Below are positions 55,201-63,968 of a stretch of 64,000 nt of DNA, piece after piece. Under the pieces are notes generated by a model, which saw only the letters and a list, made by a program, of their open reading frames with translations, was not told the origin of the DNA and did no database searches. Every line of letters starts with the position of its first letter. Within the stretch, counting starts at the first letter, position 1. A program made the position numbers and the translations under genes. The stretch is from Chitinophaga deserti (GTDB taxonomy: Bacteria; Bacteroidota; Bacteroidia; Chitinophagales; Chitinophagaceae): contig NZ_QFFK01000007.1 in assembly GCF_003149455.1 (NCBI RefSeq), positions 1 through 64,000 on the forward strand. The letters are read 5' to 3'.

Positions 55201-55526
55201 TGCCCTGGATGTTCCGTCATAAGAACCTCGGCAAGCTGGTGGGTAAACGCACCATGGGCATCCTCGTAGGTATCAGCGGATACCCCGCACTGATCGATGG
55301 CGGATATGTTACTTCACCCAGCTTCGGTATTTACGATACCAATGGCAAATGGATCATTGAAAACGTAGGTACTCCTGCTGATGTGGACGTGGAGCAAACC
55401 CCGGCAGATGTGATTGCTGGCCGCGATCCCCAGCTGGAGAAAGGCGTACAGATACTGTTGGATGAACTCAAAACCAAAACCTGGACTCCGGTTCCCAAAC
55501 CGGCAGATCCCGTGAGAGTGAAATAA
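52254..55526 (+). CDS. tricorn-type S41 protease, exported
   Basis: The 1090-aa protein starts with a signal peptide (FFAASALLLAGTSVTMAQ). Two beta-propellers built of WD/TolB-like repeats (about 30-680, with SPDGKWVAF and SADGKFLFF repeats) come next, then the tricorn core, a PDZ domain (about 760-860) and the S41 catalytic domain. The nucleophile is Ser978 in EYAGSGGDMMPW. A very charged Lys/Asp-rich linker lies at about 555-585. It probably trims peptides in the periplasm, although archaeal tricorn is cytoplasmic. It is a single gene with terminators on either side. Confidence 0.92.
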   Translation: MIQKSMFFAASALLLAGTSVTMAQSPTKLLRNPTVSAQHVAFMYGGDIWIANRDGASPKRLTVNPAFEQSPYLSPDGKWVAFTGNYDGNTDVYVVPAEGGEPRRITWHPAGEFVMGWAGNDRILFSSGQESPTQRTSRLFTVSVNGGLPEVHQRIPEATQGSVSPDGKFTAYIKNPDPTEGGSVYRPFKRYRGGYAPRIWIFNHANNQIVEIPGADANNIRPQWIGKQVYFLSDRNHTMNVFRYDTDSKQVTQVTQYKSDDVKSLTGDGKTLAFEQAGTLHLLDPGTGKVTDLSVTIQADIPSKRARFEKQQNFSAAYLSPTGARMLVQARGEIVSIPKEKGDARNISNSPGTHERMPAWSPDGKYISYVSDKDGNYKLILRDQKAMDKPIEIELGKTVYYFGTTWSPDSRKIVYSDAHFNLFVLDVASKNITKVASYSNGSIPSGSSNVFQPAWSADSKWIAFLNAEDNGFDAVFMYEVATGKTVRVTDGMSDAGAPSFSADGKFLFFPASTNSGAAISGLHMQTYDRNIANNLYAAVLSKSTATPFTPESDEETVKTDDKEKDKDKDKDKKKDTAKAAPAKPEASLVDADGIQQRIIVLPVAEGRIFGVNGAVKDKVFFSDGLEIKYFDLKERKTETFTKGGSYMISADGKKMLLSNGGTYQIVDVSRKPAPGEGKVDVSNVSVYVDPVAEWKQIFDEVYKIEKDFFYVKNMHGVDWDANKRKYEALLPYVSSRADLTYLLNEMMSEMVVGHNYVGFGDMPSGPNVNVGLLGADYEISEGRYRIKKIYTGESWNPETKSPLSAPGLNVKTGDYILAVNGVPLTASASIHEVLQNQADRQVTLKISSSASEAGARDIVVVPVNNGGDNILRYVDWVETNRRKVDQLSGGKIAYLHMINTGREGYVSFNRYYYAQADKKALLLDERFNGGGSVADYVIDVLNRDVMSYWGVRDGRSFTTPGNGIYGPKAMLINEYAGSGGDMMPWMFRHKNLGKLVGKRTMGILVGISGYPALIDGGYVTSPSFGIYDTNGKWIIENVGTPADVDVEQTPADVIAGRDPQLEKGVQILLDELKTKTWTPVPKPADPVRVK

Positions 55527-55548
55527 TCTCCCTTGTATAAAAGCATAC

Positions 55549-55588
55549 AACGGCCGTCAGGAGCATATCCTGGCGGCCGTTTTGTTTG
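55549..55588. terminator. intrinsic terminator after the tricorn-type gene
   Basis: A 14-bp stem pairs 55549-55562 with 55568-55581 (one G-U pair) around a GCATA loop and is followed by a T-rich run. It lies between converging genes and may also serve the minus-strand SDR gene. Confidence 0.9.
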
Positions 55589-55595
55589 TGGTGCC

Positions 55596-56330
55596 TCACC
55601 CGTTTTTCATCATCTTATCTGCAAGAGAAGGGGCAATGCGGGAAAGTATTTTCAGCAACCGGCTTTTACCGATATGCTGTTCGTACCGGTTATTGCCAAA
55701 GCCTTTTATGAAAGAAGCTGCCAGCTGTTCAGGAGATATTTTGCCGGAAGTGCGCCCTGCGGTCATGGCGGTATCTACCAAAGGGGGAATGATGTCGAAG
55801 ACCCTTATGCCGGAACCTTCCAGCTGGTAGCGGAGGGCTTTGGCAAAAGTGTGAATGGCGGATTTGGTAGCGCAGTATACGGGAGCAGAACGTTTAGGAG
55901 CTATATAGAGCGCACTGGAAACAAATACTACCGCCGCTTCGGTTTGCAGGGAAAGCAAAGGCATTAACCTGTTGGTGAGGATTAATGGCGCCGTGAAATT
56001 GACGCTGGTTTCTGTCCGGATATGCTGCAGGGTATTAGGTTCATCCATGAAGTCATACGTCAGCTGTATGCCCGCATTATTGATGAGTACGCTCAGGCCG
56101 GGATGGTTTGTAGTCAAATAATCACAAAGGGTGTCCAGTGAAGCAGGGTCGGAGAGGTCGCAGGGGAAAGTGGCTGTGCCCGGCATAGCAGCAGCGGCTG
56201 TGGTAAGTTTTGCCGCATCGCGGCCTGTTAGAATCAACTGATTGCCCAGTGCATGAAATTGCCGTGCCAGGGCAAGGCCTATGCCGGTAGCGCCACCAGT
56301 GATGAGAATCGTGTGTCCTGAAGTTTTCAT
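55596..56330 (-). CDS. short-chain dehydrogenase/reductase
   Basis: The 244-aa protein has the classical SDR features: TGGATGIGLALARQF near residue 12 (NAD(P) binding), the NNAG of VLINNAGIQ, catalytic Ser in FVSSALYIA, and YCATK with the catalytic Tyr and Lys. The GRD after the second strand (ILTGRD) points to NADP preference. The C terminus resembles the DltE-like group. The substrate is unknown. The Crp/Fnr-type regulator gene upstream, 71 nt away and read in the same direction, may control it. Confidence 0.88.
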   Translation of the reverse strand: MKTSGHTILITGGATGIGLALARQFHALGNQLILTGRDAAKLTTAAAAMPGTATFPCDLSDPASLDTLCDYLTTNHPGLSVLINNAGIQLTYDFMDEPNTLQHIRTETSVNFTAPLILTNRLMPLLSLQTEAAVVFVSSALYIAPKRSAPVYCATKSAIHTFAKALRYQLEGSGIRVFDIIPPLVDTAMTAGRTSGKISPEQLAASFIKGFGNNRYEQHIGKSRLLKILSRIAPSLADKMMKNG

Positions 56331-56401
56331 GAGCAGAAAGGAGTATTTGGAAGCAAAGTTCCTTCAGGTATTTCCGGCATCCGTATACATAGGTAAAGAA
56401 A

Positions 56402-56983
56402 TCAGCGGCCTGCAGATTTCCGCCTGATCCTGCTGAGCTGGGTAGGTGTTACGCCGAGGTAGGAGGCGATGTGATATTGTGGAATGGACGCTTCCAGCTC
56501 CGGGTACCTTTCTCTGAAGAGCCGGTAACGCTCCTCCGCATCCAGCTGCACGATCTCTATTTCACGTTGTTCCTTGGCTACAAAGAACTGTTCTGCCAGT
56601 ATACGTGCAGCCCGTTCCAGATCCGGACAACTGTCGAATAATGCGCGGAATGGGGCATAAGGGGCGGAGAGTACCGTGCAATCCGTCAGCGCTTCCTGCT
56701 GGATGACGTTGGGCTGCCCCGTAATAAGGGAAGCATAGCCGCCAATAAAGCAGGGGGCGGTGAAGAAGTGCTTATTATATTCCTGCCCTGCTGCATTCCT
56801 GTAATACGCCCGCATAACCCCCTGTTCAAGGAACCCTATCTCCCGGGCCAATTGCCCTTCCCGGATATAGTTTGCTCCCTTTTCAAAACGTGCTTCCGTA
56901 AACAAGGGATGCACCTTATCCCAGGTAGCCGGGGCAATGGGAGTGAGGCGGTGAAGGAAATGATGAAGCGCTTCCATCGGCAT
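56402..56983 (-). CDS. Crp/Fnr-family transcriptional regulator
   Basis: The 193-aa protein has an N-terminal cyclic-nucleotide-binding-like barrel (about 25-115; FEKGANYIREGQLAREIGFLEQGVM) and a C-terminal winged-helix with YHIASYLGVTPTQLSRIRR as recognition helix. It lacks the cysteine set of Fnr. Proteins of this type in Bacteroidota often sit beside one oxidoreductase gene and control it, here the SDR. A GGATAAATT stretch precedes the start, which is one of two close Met codons (56983 and 56977). Confidence 0.88.
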   Translation of the reverse strand: MPMEALHHFLHRLTPIAPATWDKVHPLFTEARFEKGANYIREGQLAREIGFLEQGVMRAYYRNAAGQEYNKHFFTAPCFIGGYASLITGQPNVIQQEALTDCTVLSAPYAPFRALFDSCPDLERAARILAEQFFVAKEQREIEIVQLDAEERYRLFRERYPELEASIPQYHIASYLGVTPTQLSRIRRKSAGR

Positions 56984-57080
56984 GAGGGTAATTTATCCAG
57001 TTGATAAATATACGGAATAACGGGAAGGGGCTGGTGTCAATTCCTTATATTCACATACCGTTTTTAAATGATACGCATCC

Positions 57081-58859
57081 ATGAAGATAAGATCCCGTTT
57101 AATCACCCTTACTCTTTTATTATCCTCCGTTGCCCTTACCTTTTCATGTACCGGGCATCCTGCTAAATCTACCCGTACCCCGGTTGCCATCGATGTATCG
57201 GATACCGGTGAAATTGCAGATTTGAAATTACTGGCCAGAGTATGGGGGTATCTGAAATACTTCTCACCGGTTGTCAGCGAGCAAAATATGGATTGGGACA
57301 AGGTTCTGATCAGCCAGCTGCAATACCTGGAGAGCCATCCGCAGGGCGGTATTCAGCAGGCAGTCCGTACCATGCTGGATTCTGCTGCTCCCAATGCCCC
57401 TTCCGGCAAAAAAACAGGCGCCCGGCAACTGGAAGATGCTAAGGATATCGAGAAGGTGAATATAGACCACAGCTGGATAGATAAAGCGCCACAGCTCAGT
57501 GTTTCCGATAAAGAGCGCCTGTATGCGCTGGCGGATTATTTTAAGCCGTTCCCTAATAAATACATCGAGTTTGGCGGCGCATCGCCTAAGTTTAAGGAAG
57601 AGACGTATGGGAATAACTTCCTGCCCGAAAAGCATTACCGCCTGCTGGCACTTTTCCGTTACTGGAACATCATCGAGTATTACCTGCCTGCAAAGTATCA
57701 GCAAAAAGGCGCCTGGCCCGCCACACTGGCAAAGTTCATCCCCGAATTTGCCAGTGCAAATACAGAACGTGATTATGCCCGCGCCCTGCTGAAACTGAAT
57801 GCCGCCATTACCGACGGTCATTCCATGGTACCCAATTATCCCAGGTTCTCAGAGTTTGTATTGTCCGGAAACATCATGCGGATTCCTTTTGCCATGGGGT
57901 TGACAGGCGATACGGTGGTAGTATTACACACGGATTCCGGATTCTCTGAACTGAGTGGTATACGGAAAGGCGACCGCATCCATACCATTAACGGCGTGCA
58001 GGTAACCCGTTATGCAGATACCCTTAAAACCATGATGAGCGATCCGCGGGAAGAAATGAAAGATTTCAGCCTGTCTATGTCGGGACTGTTGAGTATGCTG
58101 CCGGTTAAAGGCGACTCTTTAACCATAGGATTCGAAAGAGACGGCAAACGTAAAACATTCAGCACCCCATATGGCTCCAGGGAAATGGAGTTGTATAAAG
58201 CTGCCAACAAAAAGGCCATGGAAGCAATGATGGAAGCAAAGAAGCTGCAGCCTGCCGGACCGGCCATGCGCATGCTGGATGGAGATGTGCTGTTTATAGA
58301 CCCGTTGAAATGGAGAGGTAGCATGGCAGATACTACACGCACCCTGCTGGCAAAAGCCAAAGCGCTGGTAATTGAATGCCGTACCTATCCCAATTTCGAT
58401 TTCATCAACTTCACCCATTTCCTCTTCCGGAAACAGACAGATTGCATCCTCTGGAACAGCACCATAAGCTATCCAGGCCTCACTAAAACTGCCCGTTACC
58501 CGCGCGGTCCTGATCATAAAATTCATTTCAAGGGAAAAGTAGTGGCGCTTATTTCCGAAAGGTCCATCAGCCGCCCCGAAATGCTGACCATGATCGTGAA
58601 AGCCCGTGGCGCGGAAACAACCCTGATAGGCCGCACCACCGGCGGGGCAGATGGCGATATTACCCTGATCCCCATGGTAGGTAACCAGGGTATGCGTTTC
58701 GTTATATCCGGCCTCGGTGTGCTCTATCCGGATGGCAGTTATACGCAGGGCATCGGTATTGCTCCAGACATTGTAGTGCCCAATAGCATTGAACAATTGA
58801 CGGGTGAAAAGGATGTAATCCTTGAACGCGCATTGCAATACCTTGCAACCGGAAAGTAA
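57081..58859 (+). CDS. S41-family peptidase, lipoprotein
   Basis: The 592-aa protein has a lipoprotein signal (LLLSSVALTFSC, Cys near residue 23). A helical N-terminal region (to about 260) is followed by a PDZ domain (about 265-345, LSGIRKGDRIHTINGVQV) and an S41 catalytic domain. The nucleophile is probably Ser497 in SISRPEM, which matches the SASxxE pattern of the family. The GGADGDITLIP segment further on is also typical. It is divergently placed from the Crp-type regulator gene with about 97 nt between starts. The substrate is unknown. Confidence 0.87.
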   Translation: MKIRSRLITLTLLLSSVALTFSCTGHPAKSTRTPVAIDVSDTGEIADLKLLARVWGYLKYFSPVVSEQNMDWDKVLISQLQYLESHPQGGIQQAVRTMLDSAAPNAPSGKKTGARQLEDAKDIEKVNIDHSWIDKAPQLSVSDKERLYALADYFKPFPNKYIEFGGASPKFKEETYGNNFLPEKHYRLLALFRYWNIIEYYLPAKYQQKGAWPATLAKFIPEFASANTERDYARALLKLNAAITDGHSMVPNYPRFSEFVLSGNIMRIPFAMGLTGDTVVVLHTDSGFSELSGIRKGDRIHTINGVQVTRYADTLKTMMSDPREEMKDFSLSMSGLLSMLPVKGDSLTIGFERDGKRKTFSTPYGSREMELYKAANKKAMEAMMEAKKLQPAGPAMRMLDGDVLFIDPLKWRGSMADTTRTLLAKAKALVIECRTYPNFDFINFTHFLFRKQTDCILWNSTISYPGLTKTARYPRGPDHKIHFKGKVVALISERSISRPEMLTMIVKARGAETTLIGRTTGGADGDITLIPMVGNQGMRFVISGLGVLYPDGSYTQGIGIAPDIVVPNSIEQLTGEKDVILERALQYLATGK

Positions 58860-58880
58860 ACACCGGCTTTTCATAAACGC

Positions 58881-58916
58881 GAATGGCGCCCTCAAAAGGG
58901 GCGCCATTCTTATTAT
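58881..58916. terminator. bidirectional intrinsic terminator between the S41 peptidase and susD genes
   Basis: GAATGGCGCCC at 58881-58891 pairs perfectly with GGGCGCCATTC at 58899-58909 around a 7-nt loop and is followed by a T/A-rich tail. It lies between converging genes. Confidence 0.85.
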
Positions 58917-58931
58917 TCGCGGAATTTATGT

Positions 58932-60680
58932 TTACAGTCCGTCTACCCATTGCGGGTTCTGCGTGAGCTTCGGGTTCAGCTGCCGTTCCTGAATGGGAAT
59001 AGGCTGCAGATAGTCCCTGTCTTCACGGAAGGTCTTGGTAGTGGTGCGGTTGATGAGCACATTGCCGTAATCGTTTTCCAGTTCCATTTCAGTACCCAGC
59101 TTAAAGTATTGTACACCGGCTACAGCAGGCGTTGGCTTGGCACCGGTATAGATATGCACATCGATCTTGCCGTTGCGGTCCAGGTCATACTGGCCAACTC
59201 CGGGGAAGTACATGCCTTTAAAAGGGCGTACAACGCTCTGGCCGGATTTCCAGCGCATCAGGTCGTTCCAGCGGTGGCTTTCCATTACCAGTTCAATCCT
59301 TCTTTCGCGGCGTATCTCAAGTATAACGCCTTTATTGGCGCCTGTTACACCGGGATATTGAGCGGCCATATAGTTGTCCACATCGGCATTGGCAGCGGCC
59401 ATATCGAGCTTGGGCATACCAACGCGGTCGCGCAATTCGAAGATGGATTTATCGAGGTCTGCCTGGGTAAGCGTACCCAGTTCCGCCTTAGCTTCCGCGA
59501 AGTTCAGCAACACTTCCGCATAGCGGAATATGGGCATGGAATTGATGGAGCGGTTGAAGGAGTCGAAAGACATATCGGTCACGAACTTGATCAGCTGATA
59601 ACCGGTTACGCTGGCACCAAAATCCGGCGGCAGGGCGTTGGTGGTGCCTATACGGGCATAGCCAGGAGTGCGGATCGTCTGCGACAGGCGCGGGTCGCGG
59701 TTTTGCGTTTCGTTGTAGAAGGTGATGGTATCATACCGGGGAATATCCGTAAAGCGGGACCCATCTGCCATCAGATAACTATTCACCAGTTGTTTTTCCA
59801 GGCCGGGCTTGCCGTAGGAGGATGTGATGGTATAATAGTTTATGTTATGCCAAACCGACAACTCGTTGCTGAAGGTTCTCGCCAGGATGATCTCATCTTT
59901 GACAGGTGCGATGGAAGCGAACAACTCCAGGTAAGCTTTGTTGGGAGTGGTCTTATAAATCTTATACTTCTTACTGTCTATCAGTTGCTCGGAGATGGCA
60001 GCCGATTTGCGGAGCAGGTCTTCCCAGCCGGCTTCATTGCGGTACTTCTTCCAGGTGCCTTCAAACAGGCAGACGCGGCTAAGCAGCGCCATGGCGGTGT
60101 ATTTACTCACCATTTCTGTGGAAACGGGGAAGGTGGCTTCGTCTACATTGGCGATGGCATACTCAAGGTCTTTGATGATGGAGTCCACCACGAGTTTGCG
60201 GGGATCTCTCGCTTTCGTAAGCATTGCGTTATCTTCTTTTTCAATGGCATGAGAATACCAGGGCACATCACCGAAACGCTGTACTTTATCGAAATAAAAA
60301 TAAGCACGGAAGAATTTAGCGATACCGGCAAAGCGGGCGGCCTGTGCTTCCGTCATAACACGGTTGTAGTTGTCGAGGAAGAAGTTGATCTTCCGGAGTT
60401 CTGTCCACGTCCAGTTACCACCATTCAGAGGTACGGTGCGGCGGCCGGTAATCTGGTCGCTGAGCGATGTTTTTACTATGTTGTCGATGTCTTCATTATA
60501 CACGCCTTCTGCATTGGGGAATGCGCTGTAGAGGGAGTTCAGATAAAACTTCGCTTCGTTGTCGTTATTGAAATACTGGTCCGGCGCTATCTGGGAGAGC
60601 GGCTGCCTGTCCAGGAACTTGCTGCAGCTGCTCAGGAGGCCGGCTGCGGCTAATGCTATAATGGATAATTGCTTTTTCAT
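58932..60680 (-). CDS. SusD/RagB-family substrate-binding lipoprotein (third pair)
   Basis: The 582-aa lipoprotein (Cys19 in GLLSSC) is the surface partner of the SusC encoded 18 nt upstream. SusD features are GIAKFFRAYFYFDKVQRFGDVPW near 115-135 and, toward the C terminus, FRYAEVLLNFAEAKAEL and RRERRIELVMESHRWNDLMRW. No enzyme or regulator gene is visible in the same operon within the window, so the substrate is open. Confidence 0.93.
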   Translation of the reverse strand: MKKQLSIIALAAAGLLSSCSKFLDRQPLSQIAPDQYFNNDNEAKFYLNSLYSAFPNAEGVYNEDIDNIVKTSLSDQITGRRTVPLNGGNWTWTELRKINFFLDNYNRVMTEAQAARFAGIAKFFRAYFYFDKVQRFGDVPWYSHAIEKEDNAMLTKARDPRKLVVDSIIKDLEYAIANVDEATFPVSTEMVSKYTAMALLSRVCLFEGTWKKYRNEAGWEDLLRKSAAISEQLIDSKKYKIYKTTPNKAYLELFASIAPVKDEIILARTFSNELSVWHNINYYTITSSYGKPGLEKQLVNSYLMADGSRFTDIPRYDTITFYNETQNRDPRLSQTIRTPGYARIGTTNALPPDFGASVTGYQLIKFVTDMSFDSFNRSINSMPIFRYAEVLLNFAEAKAELGTLTQADLDKSIFELRDRVGMPKLDMAAANADVDNYMAAQYPGVTGANKGVILEIRRERRIELVMESHRWNDLMRWKSGQSVVRPFKGMYFPGVGQYDLDRNGKIDVHIYTGAKPTPAVAGVQYFKLGTEMELENDYGNVLINRTTTKTFREDRDYLQPIPIQERQLNPKLTQNPQWVDGL

Positions 60681-60698
60681 TGTCGTACGGTTTATGGA

Positions 60699-63600
60699 TT
60701 AGAAAGACAGGTCAAGACCGGCGGAGAACGCTTTACTGAACGGATATACACGTCCGTTGGCTTCTGCGTTGGCCTGTTCCGGGTCAATGTATTTGGAATC
60801 CAGTTTGGTCCAGGTCAGCAGGTTGTCGCCACTCACATACACACGCAGGCGCGACATTTTAATGCGTTGCAGCAGGTGGTTAGGCAGCGAGTAACCGATC
60901 GTGAGGTTTTTCAGGCGCAGGTATGCAAGATCCTGCATGTATTTGTCATTGACGTTGGTAAGCGGGTTGTTGCCGTTAAGCGCAATATAGCCGCGGAGAC
61001 GGGGGAAGTAGCTGGCCTGTCCTTTTTCCGGTGTCCACACCTTATCGGGGAAGTCGGTAGGAAGGAAGGAGTAATACGGACGGCTGTAGGGGCCCCAGAA
61101 TTTGTCTGCGTTAGCGCCGGGGTACCAGTCTCTTTTGCCGATGCCCTGGAAGAAGAACGACATGTCGAAACCGTTCCAGTTAGCACTGCCGTTGAAGGCA
61201 TAAGGGTAACGGAGCTGGTTGTTGCCGAGGCGCACCAGGTCGCCATGATCGGCGAGCGTGTTCAGGCCGGGGCTGATAGTGCCGTCGTTGTTAAGGTCTT
61301 TAAACTTCAGGTCACCTGCACGCAGTTTGTTCCACTGGCCGGGGGCCGACTTAATGCTGGAGCCTACGAGGTCCTGATTCACTTTGGCCTGCCATTGAGC
61401 AGCTTCTTCGTCGGTGTTGAAATAACCGTCGGTTACATAACCCCAGATATCACCGTATTTCTGACCTACATAGTAATCGTTCAGGCGCTTGTTGTCGTTG
61501 GAGAATTTGGTGATAACGGAGCTGAAGTCGCTCAGGTTGGCACCGAGGGTCCAGTTGAAGGGTTTGCCTGCCAGTTCGAAGTTGCCGTTGTAACTGATAT
61601 TAACCTCGAAGCCTTTGGTCCGCATATCTGCCGCATTTTCCTGCGGTTCGCCGGTTCCGAATACTACAGGCAGCGTAGCGCCTCTGGTAAGCATGTCTTT
61701 CGTATCGCGGATGTAATAATCGAAGTTGATGGACAGTTTATTACGGAACAATCCCAGGTCTACACCGAAGTTCTGGGAAGCAGTTTTCTCCCATGTCAGA
61801 TCCGGAGAAATAGCATTCGGGGAAGAGAGGTATTCCAGTTTCTTACTGTTAGAGATCCAGTCGAGTGTTCCACGGTTCAGCAGTGGAATATACGGATATG
61901 CGCTGGAGGTCACCTGGTTACCGAGCTGTCCGTAGGAAGCGCGGAACTTCAGGTCGGTGAGTGTGTTTTTAATTGGTTCGAAGAAGTTCTCTTCGCTGAT
62001 TCTCCAGCCTGCGGATATGGAGGGGAAGAAACCAAAGCGGTTGCCTTTCGGGAAGCGGGAGGTACCATCGTAACGGCCATTCGCTTCAAACAGGTATTTG
62101 CCTTTATAATCGTAGTTGGCGCGGGCGAAGTAACCCAGCAGCGCCCATTCGGTTTGTCCACCGCTGATAGTATAGTAGCCGGAACCCAGGCCAATGTCAT
62201 TCAGGTTCTGCGACAGCAGATCGCCACGCTCGGAAGTGATGCTTTTAAACTGTTTCAGCTCCTGGTTATATCCTGCCATGAATTTCACGTTATGCTTGCC
62301 GTAGCTTTTCTGGAATTCTCCATAAGCGTTGGCAACGTGGTAAAAATCCTGGTTGGTGTTTTCACGGAGGAAGTCGGGCCGGGGCACCTTGCTGATCACA
62401 CCGGGGTAAATGGAGTAGGGAGACGATGTCTGGCGGAAGCTGGTTGTGGTTGCAGCATCGTTATCCCTGGCGGGGTTCAGCGTAAAGGTGTAGTTGGCGT
62501 ACAGATTGATGTTTTGGTTCACCTTAATGGTAGCGCCCCAGGAAGACATCAGTTCATTCCAGCGTTGTACGCCTTTGTTTTTACCATACAGCAGGTCGGA
62601 GAAAAGACCGTCGCCGATCTGGTAGTTGTTCAGTGCCGTGATGTAGGTGGCGGTGCCATCAGGGTTCTTCGGTACGTAAGAGGGGAGGGCATGCACAGTG
62701 GAGTTCACGAAGTTCGTGTTAGGGTCCCATCCCGGATACGTGTATTTGGCAGTCATAAACTGCGTATTGTTGGAGAAGGTCAGCCATTTGTTGGCGCGCA
62801 CGGTCAGTTTGGTACGTACGTTGAACGAATTGTATTTGTCGCGGTTGAAACGCATCATCCCTGCTTTGCTGTACATACGGCCGGAAACGAGGAAGTCAAC
62901 TTTTTCGGTACCGCCAGACAGGCTCAGGCTATGCTCCATACCATCCTGCGCAGGCAGGAAGAATTCCTTCCACCAGTCTGTATGCCCGTAATAAACGTAT
63001 TGGTCTTTCCCGTTGCGGTTGTCGATCACCACGGTGGGCAGCGACTTATCAGTCTGGCGTTTCTTCAGTTCTTCCATGTCTGCAGGCGTATAACGGGTAT
63101 ACGTGTTACCGGTGGAAACGAGGAAGGCTTCATCGTTCAGCATAGCCGAGGTGTAACCATCTGTGATGAAGTCGGTGCTTACGGTGGAGTAGGATTTAGA
63201 GAAGTTGTTGCCGTAGTTAACGGTGAGTTTGCCGTTTTTGGCAGTCTTGGTGGTCACCAGTATTACGCCGAAGGCGGCGCGGGCGCCATAGATAGCGGAA
63301 GCGGCGGCGTCTTTGAGAACGGTCACTGTTTCGATATCACGAGGGTTCACGTTGTTCATGGAACCGGGTACGCCATCGATCAGTACAAGCGGCGAGGCAC
63401 CGGAGCTGAGCGGGTTATTACCACGGATATTGAACCGGCCGTTGGAGCCGGGGCGGCCATCACCAAAAGTAATGTTCAGCCCGGGAACAGCGCCCTGCAG
63501 GGCCTGGGTCACGTTTGCTACCGGACGGTTTTCCAGCGCTTCAGACCCCACCTGGCTGATAGCGCCTGTCAGGTTCACTTTCTTTTGGGTACCATAACCT

Positions 63601-63968
63601 ACCACTACCAGTTCATTCAGTTTTCTGTCTGAATCGGTCAGTGTAATGGCCGGGATCTTGTTGTCTCCTTCACTCAGCGTTTTTTCAGAGAGGATTTGCG
63701 GCTCAAAGCCGATCATGGTGAAGGTGATAGTGAGAGGGGTGCCGGCGGGCAGCCCTGCGAGGTGGAATTTGCCGTATACGTCGGTAGCGGTGCCTTTCCG
63801 CTTTCCGTCAGGCGTTTTCACTTCCACGGAAACACCGGGAAGCGGTTCATTCTTCTGGCTGGAAACTGCTCCCGTAATGGATGCTCCGCCTTGCTGTGCC
63901 TGTGCGGCAAAAGGCAGGAGGAAAGAGAGTAGCAGTCCCGCGCAGAGGGTGTTTAGCATTTTGCGCAT
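60699..63968 (-). CDS. SusC/RagA-type TonB-dependent transporter (third pair)
   Basis: The 1089-aa outer-membrane importer has a signal peptide (LNTLCAGLLLSFLLPFAAQAQ), a CarboxypepD_reg-like domain (about 28-110), plug (about 118-240, ELVVVGYGTQKKVNLTG) and barrel. It has no STN domain. The start lies 32 nt from the window edge, so its promoter and any regulator are outside. The repeated segment IETVTVLKDAAASAIYGARA is the standard SusC plug motif. Confidence 0.93.
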   Translation of the reverse strand: MRKMLNTLCAGLLLSFLLPFAAQAQQGGASITGAVSSQKNEPLPGVSVEVKTPDGKRKGTATDVYGKFHLAGLPAGTPLTITFTMIGFEPQILSEKTLSEGDNKIPAITLTDSDRKLNELVVVGYGTQKKVNLTGAISQVGSEALENRPVANVTQALQGAVPGLNITFGDGRPGSNGRFNIRGNNPLSSGASPLVLIDGVPGSMNNVNPRDIETVTVLKDAAASAIYGARAAFGVILVTTKTAKNGKLTVNYGNNFSKSYSTVSTDFITDGYTSAMLNDEAFLVSTGNTYTRYTPADMEELKKRQTDKSLPTVVIDNRNGKDQYVYYGHTDWWKEFFLPAQDGMEHSLSLSGGTEKVDFLVSGRMYSKAGMMRFNRDKYNSFNVRTKLTVRANKWLTFSNNTQFMTAKYTYPGWDPNTNFVNSTVHALPSYVPKNPDGTATYITALNNYQIGDGLFSDLLYGKNKGVQRWNELMSSWGATIKVNQNINLYANYTFTLNPARDNDAATTTSFRQTSSPYSIYPGVISKVPRPDFLRENTNQDFYHVANAYGEFQKSYGKHNVKFMAGYNQELKQFKSITSERGDLLSQNLNDIGLGSGYYTISGGQTEWALLGYFARANYDYKGKYLFEANGRYDGTSRFPKGNRFGFFPSISAGWRISEENFFEPIKNTLTDLKFRASYGQLGNQVTSSAYPYIPLLNRGTLDWISNSKKLEYLSSPNAISPDLTWEKTASQNFGVDLGLFRNKLSINFDYYIRDTKDMLTRGATLPVVFGTGEPQENAADMRTKGFEVNISYNGNFELAGKPFNWTLGANLSDFSSVITKFSNDNKRLNDYYVGQKYGDIWGYVTDGYFNTDEEAAQWQAKVNQDLVGSSIKSAPGQWNKLRAGDLKFKDLNNDGTISPGLNTLADHGDLVRLGNNQLRYPYAFNGSANWNGFDMSFFFQGIGKRDWYPGANADKFWGPYSRPYYSFLPTDFPDKVWTPEKGQASYFPRLRGYIALNGNNPLTNVNDKYMQDLAYLRLKNLTIGYSLPNHLLQRIKMSRLRVYVSGDNLLTWTKLDSKYIDPEQANAEANGRVYPFSKAFSAGLDLSF

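Noticed and set aside
58950..60653. 567-codon open frame opposite the third susD
   Set aside because: Shadow of a clear SusD gene; no homology recognised in the antisense product.
60669..63632. 987-codon open frame on the plus strand opposite the third susC
   Set aside because: It is antisense to a gene with full SusC homology. Its translation has no recognisable domain, and long antisense frames are expected from the codon bias of these GC-balanced susC genes.
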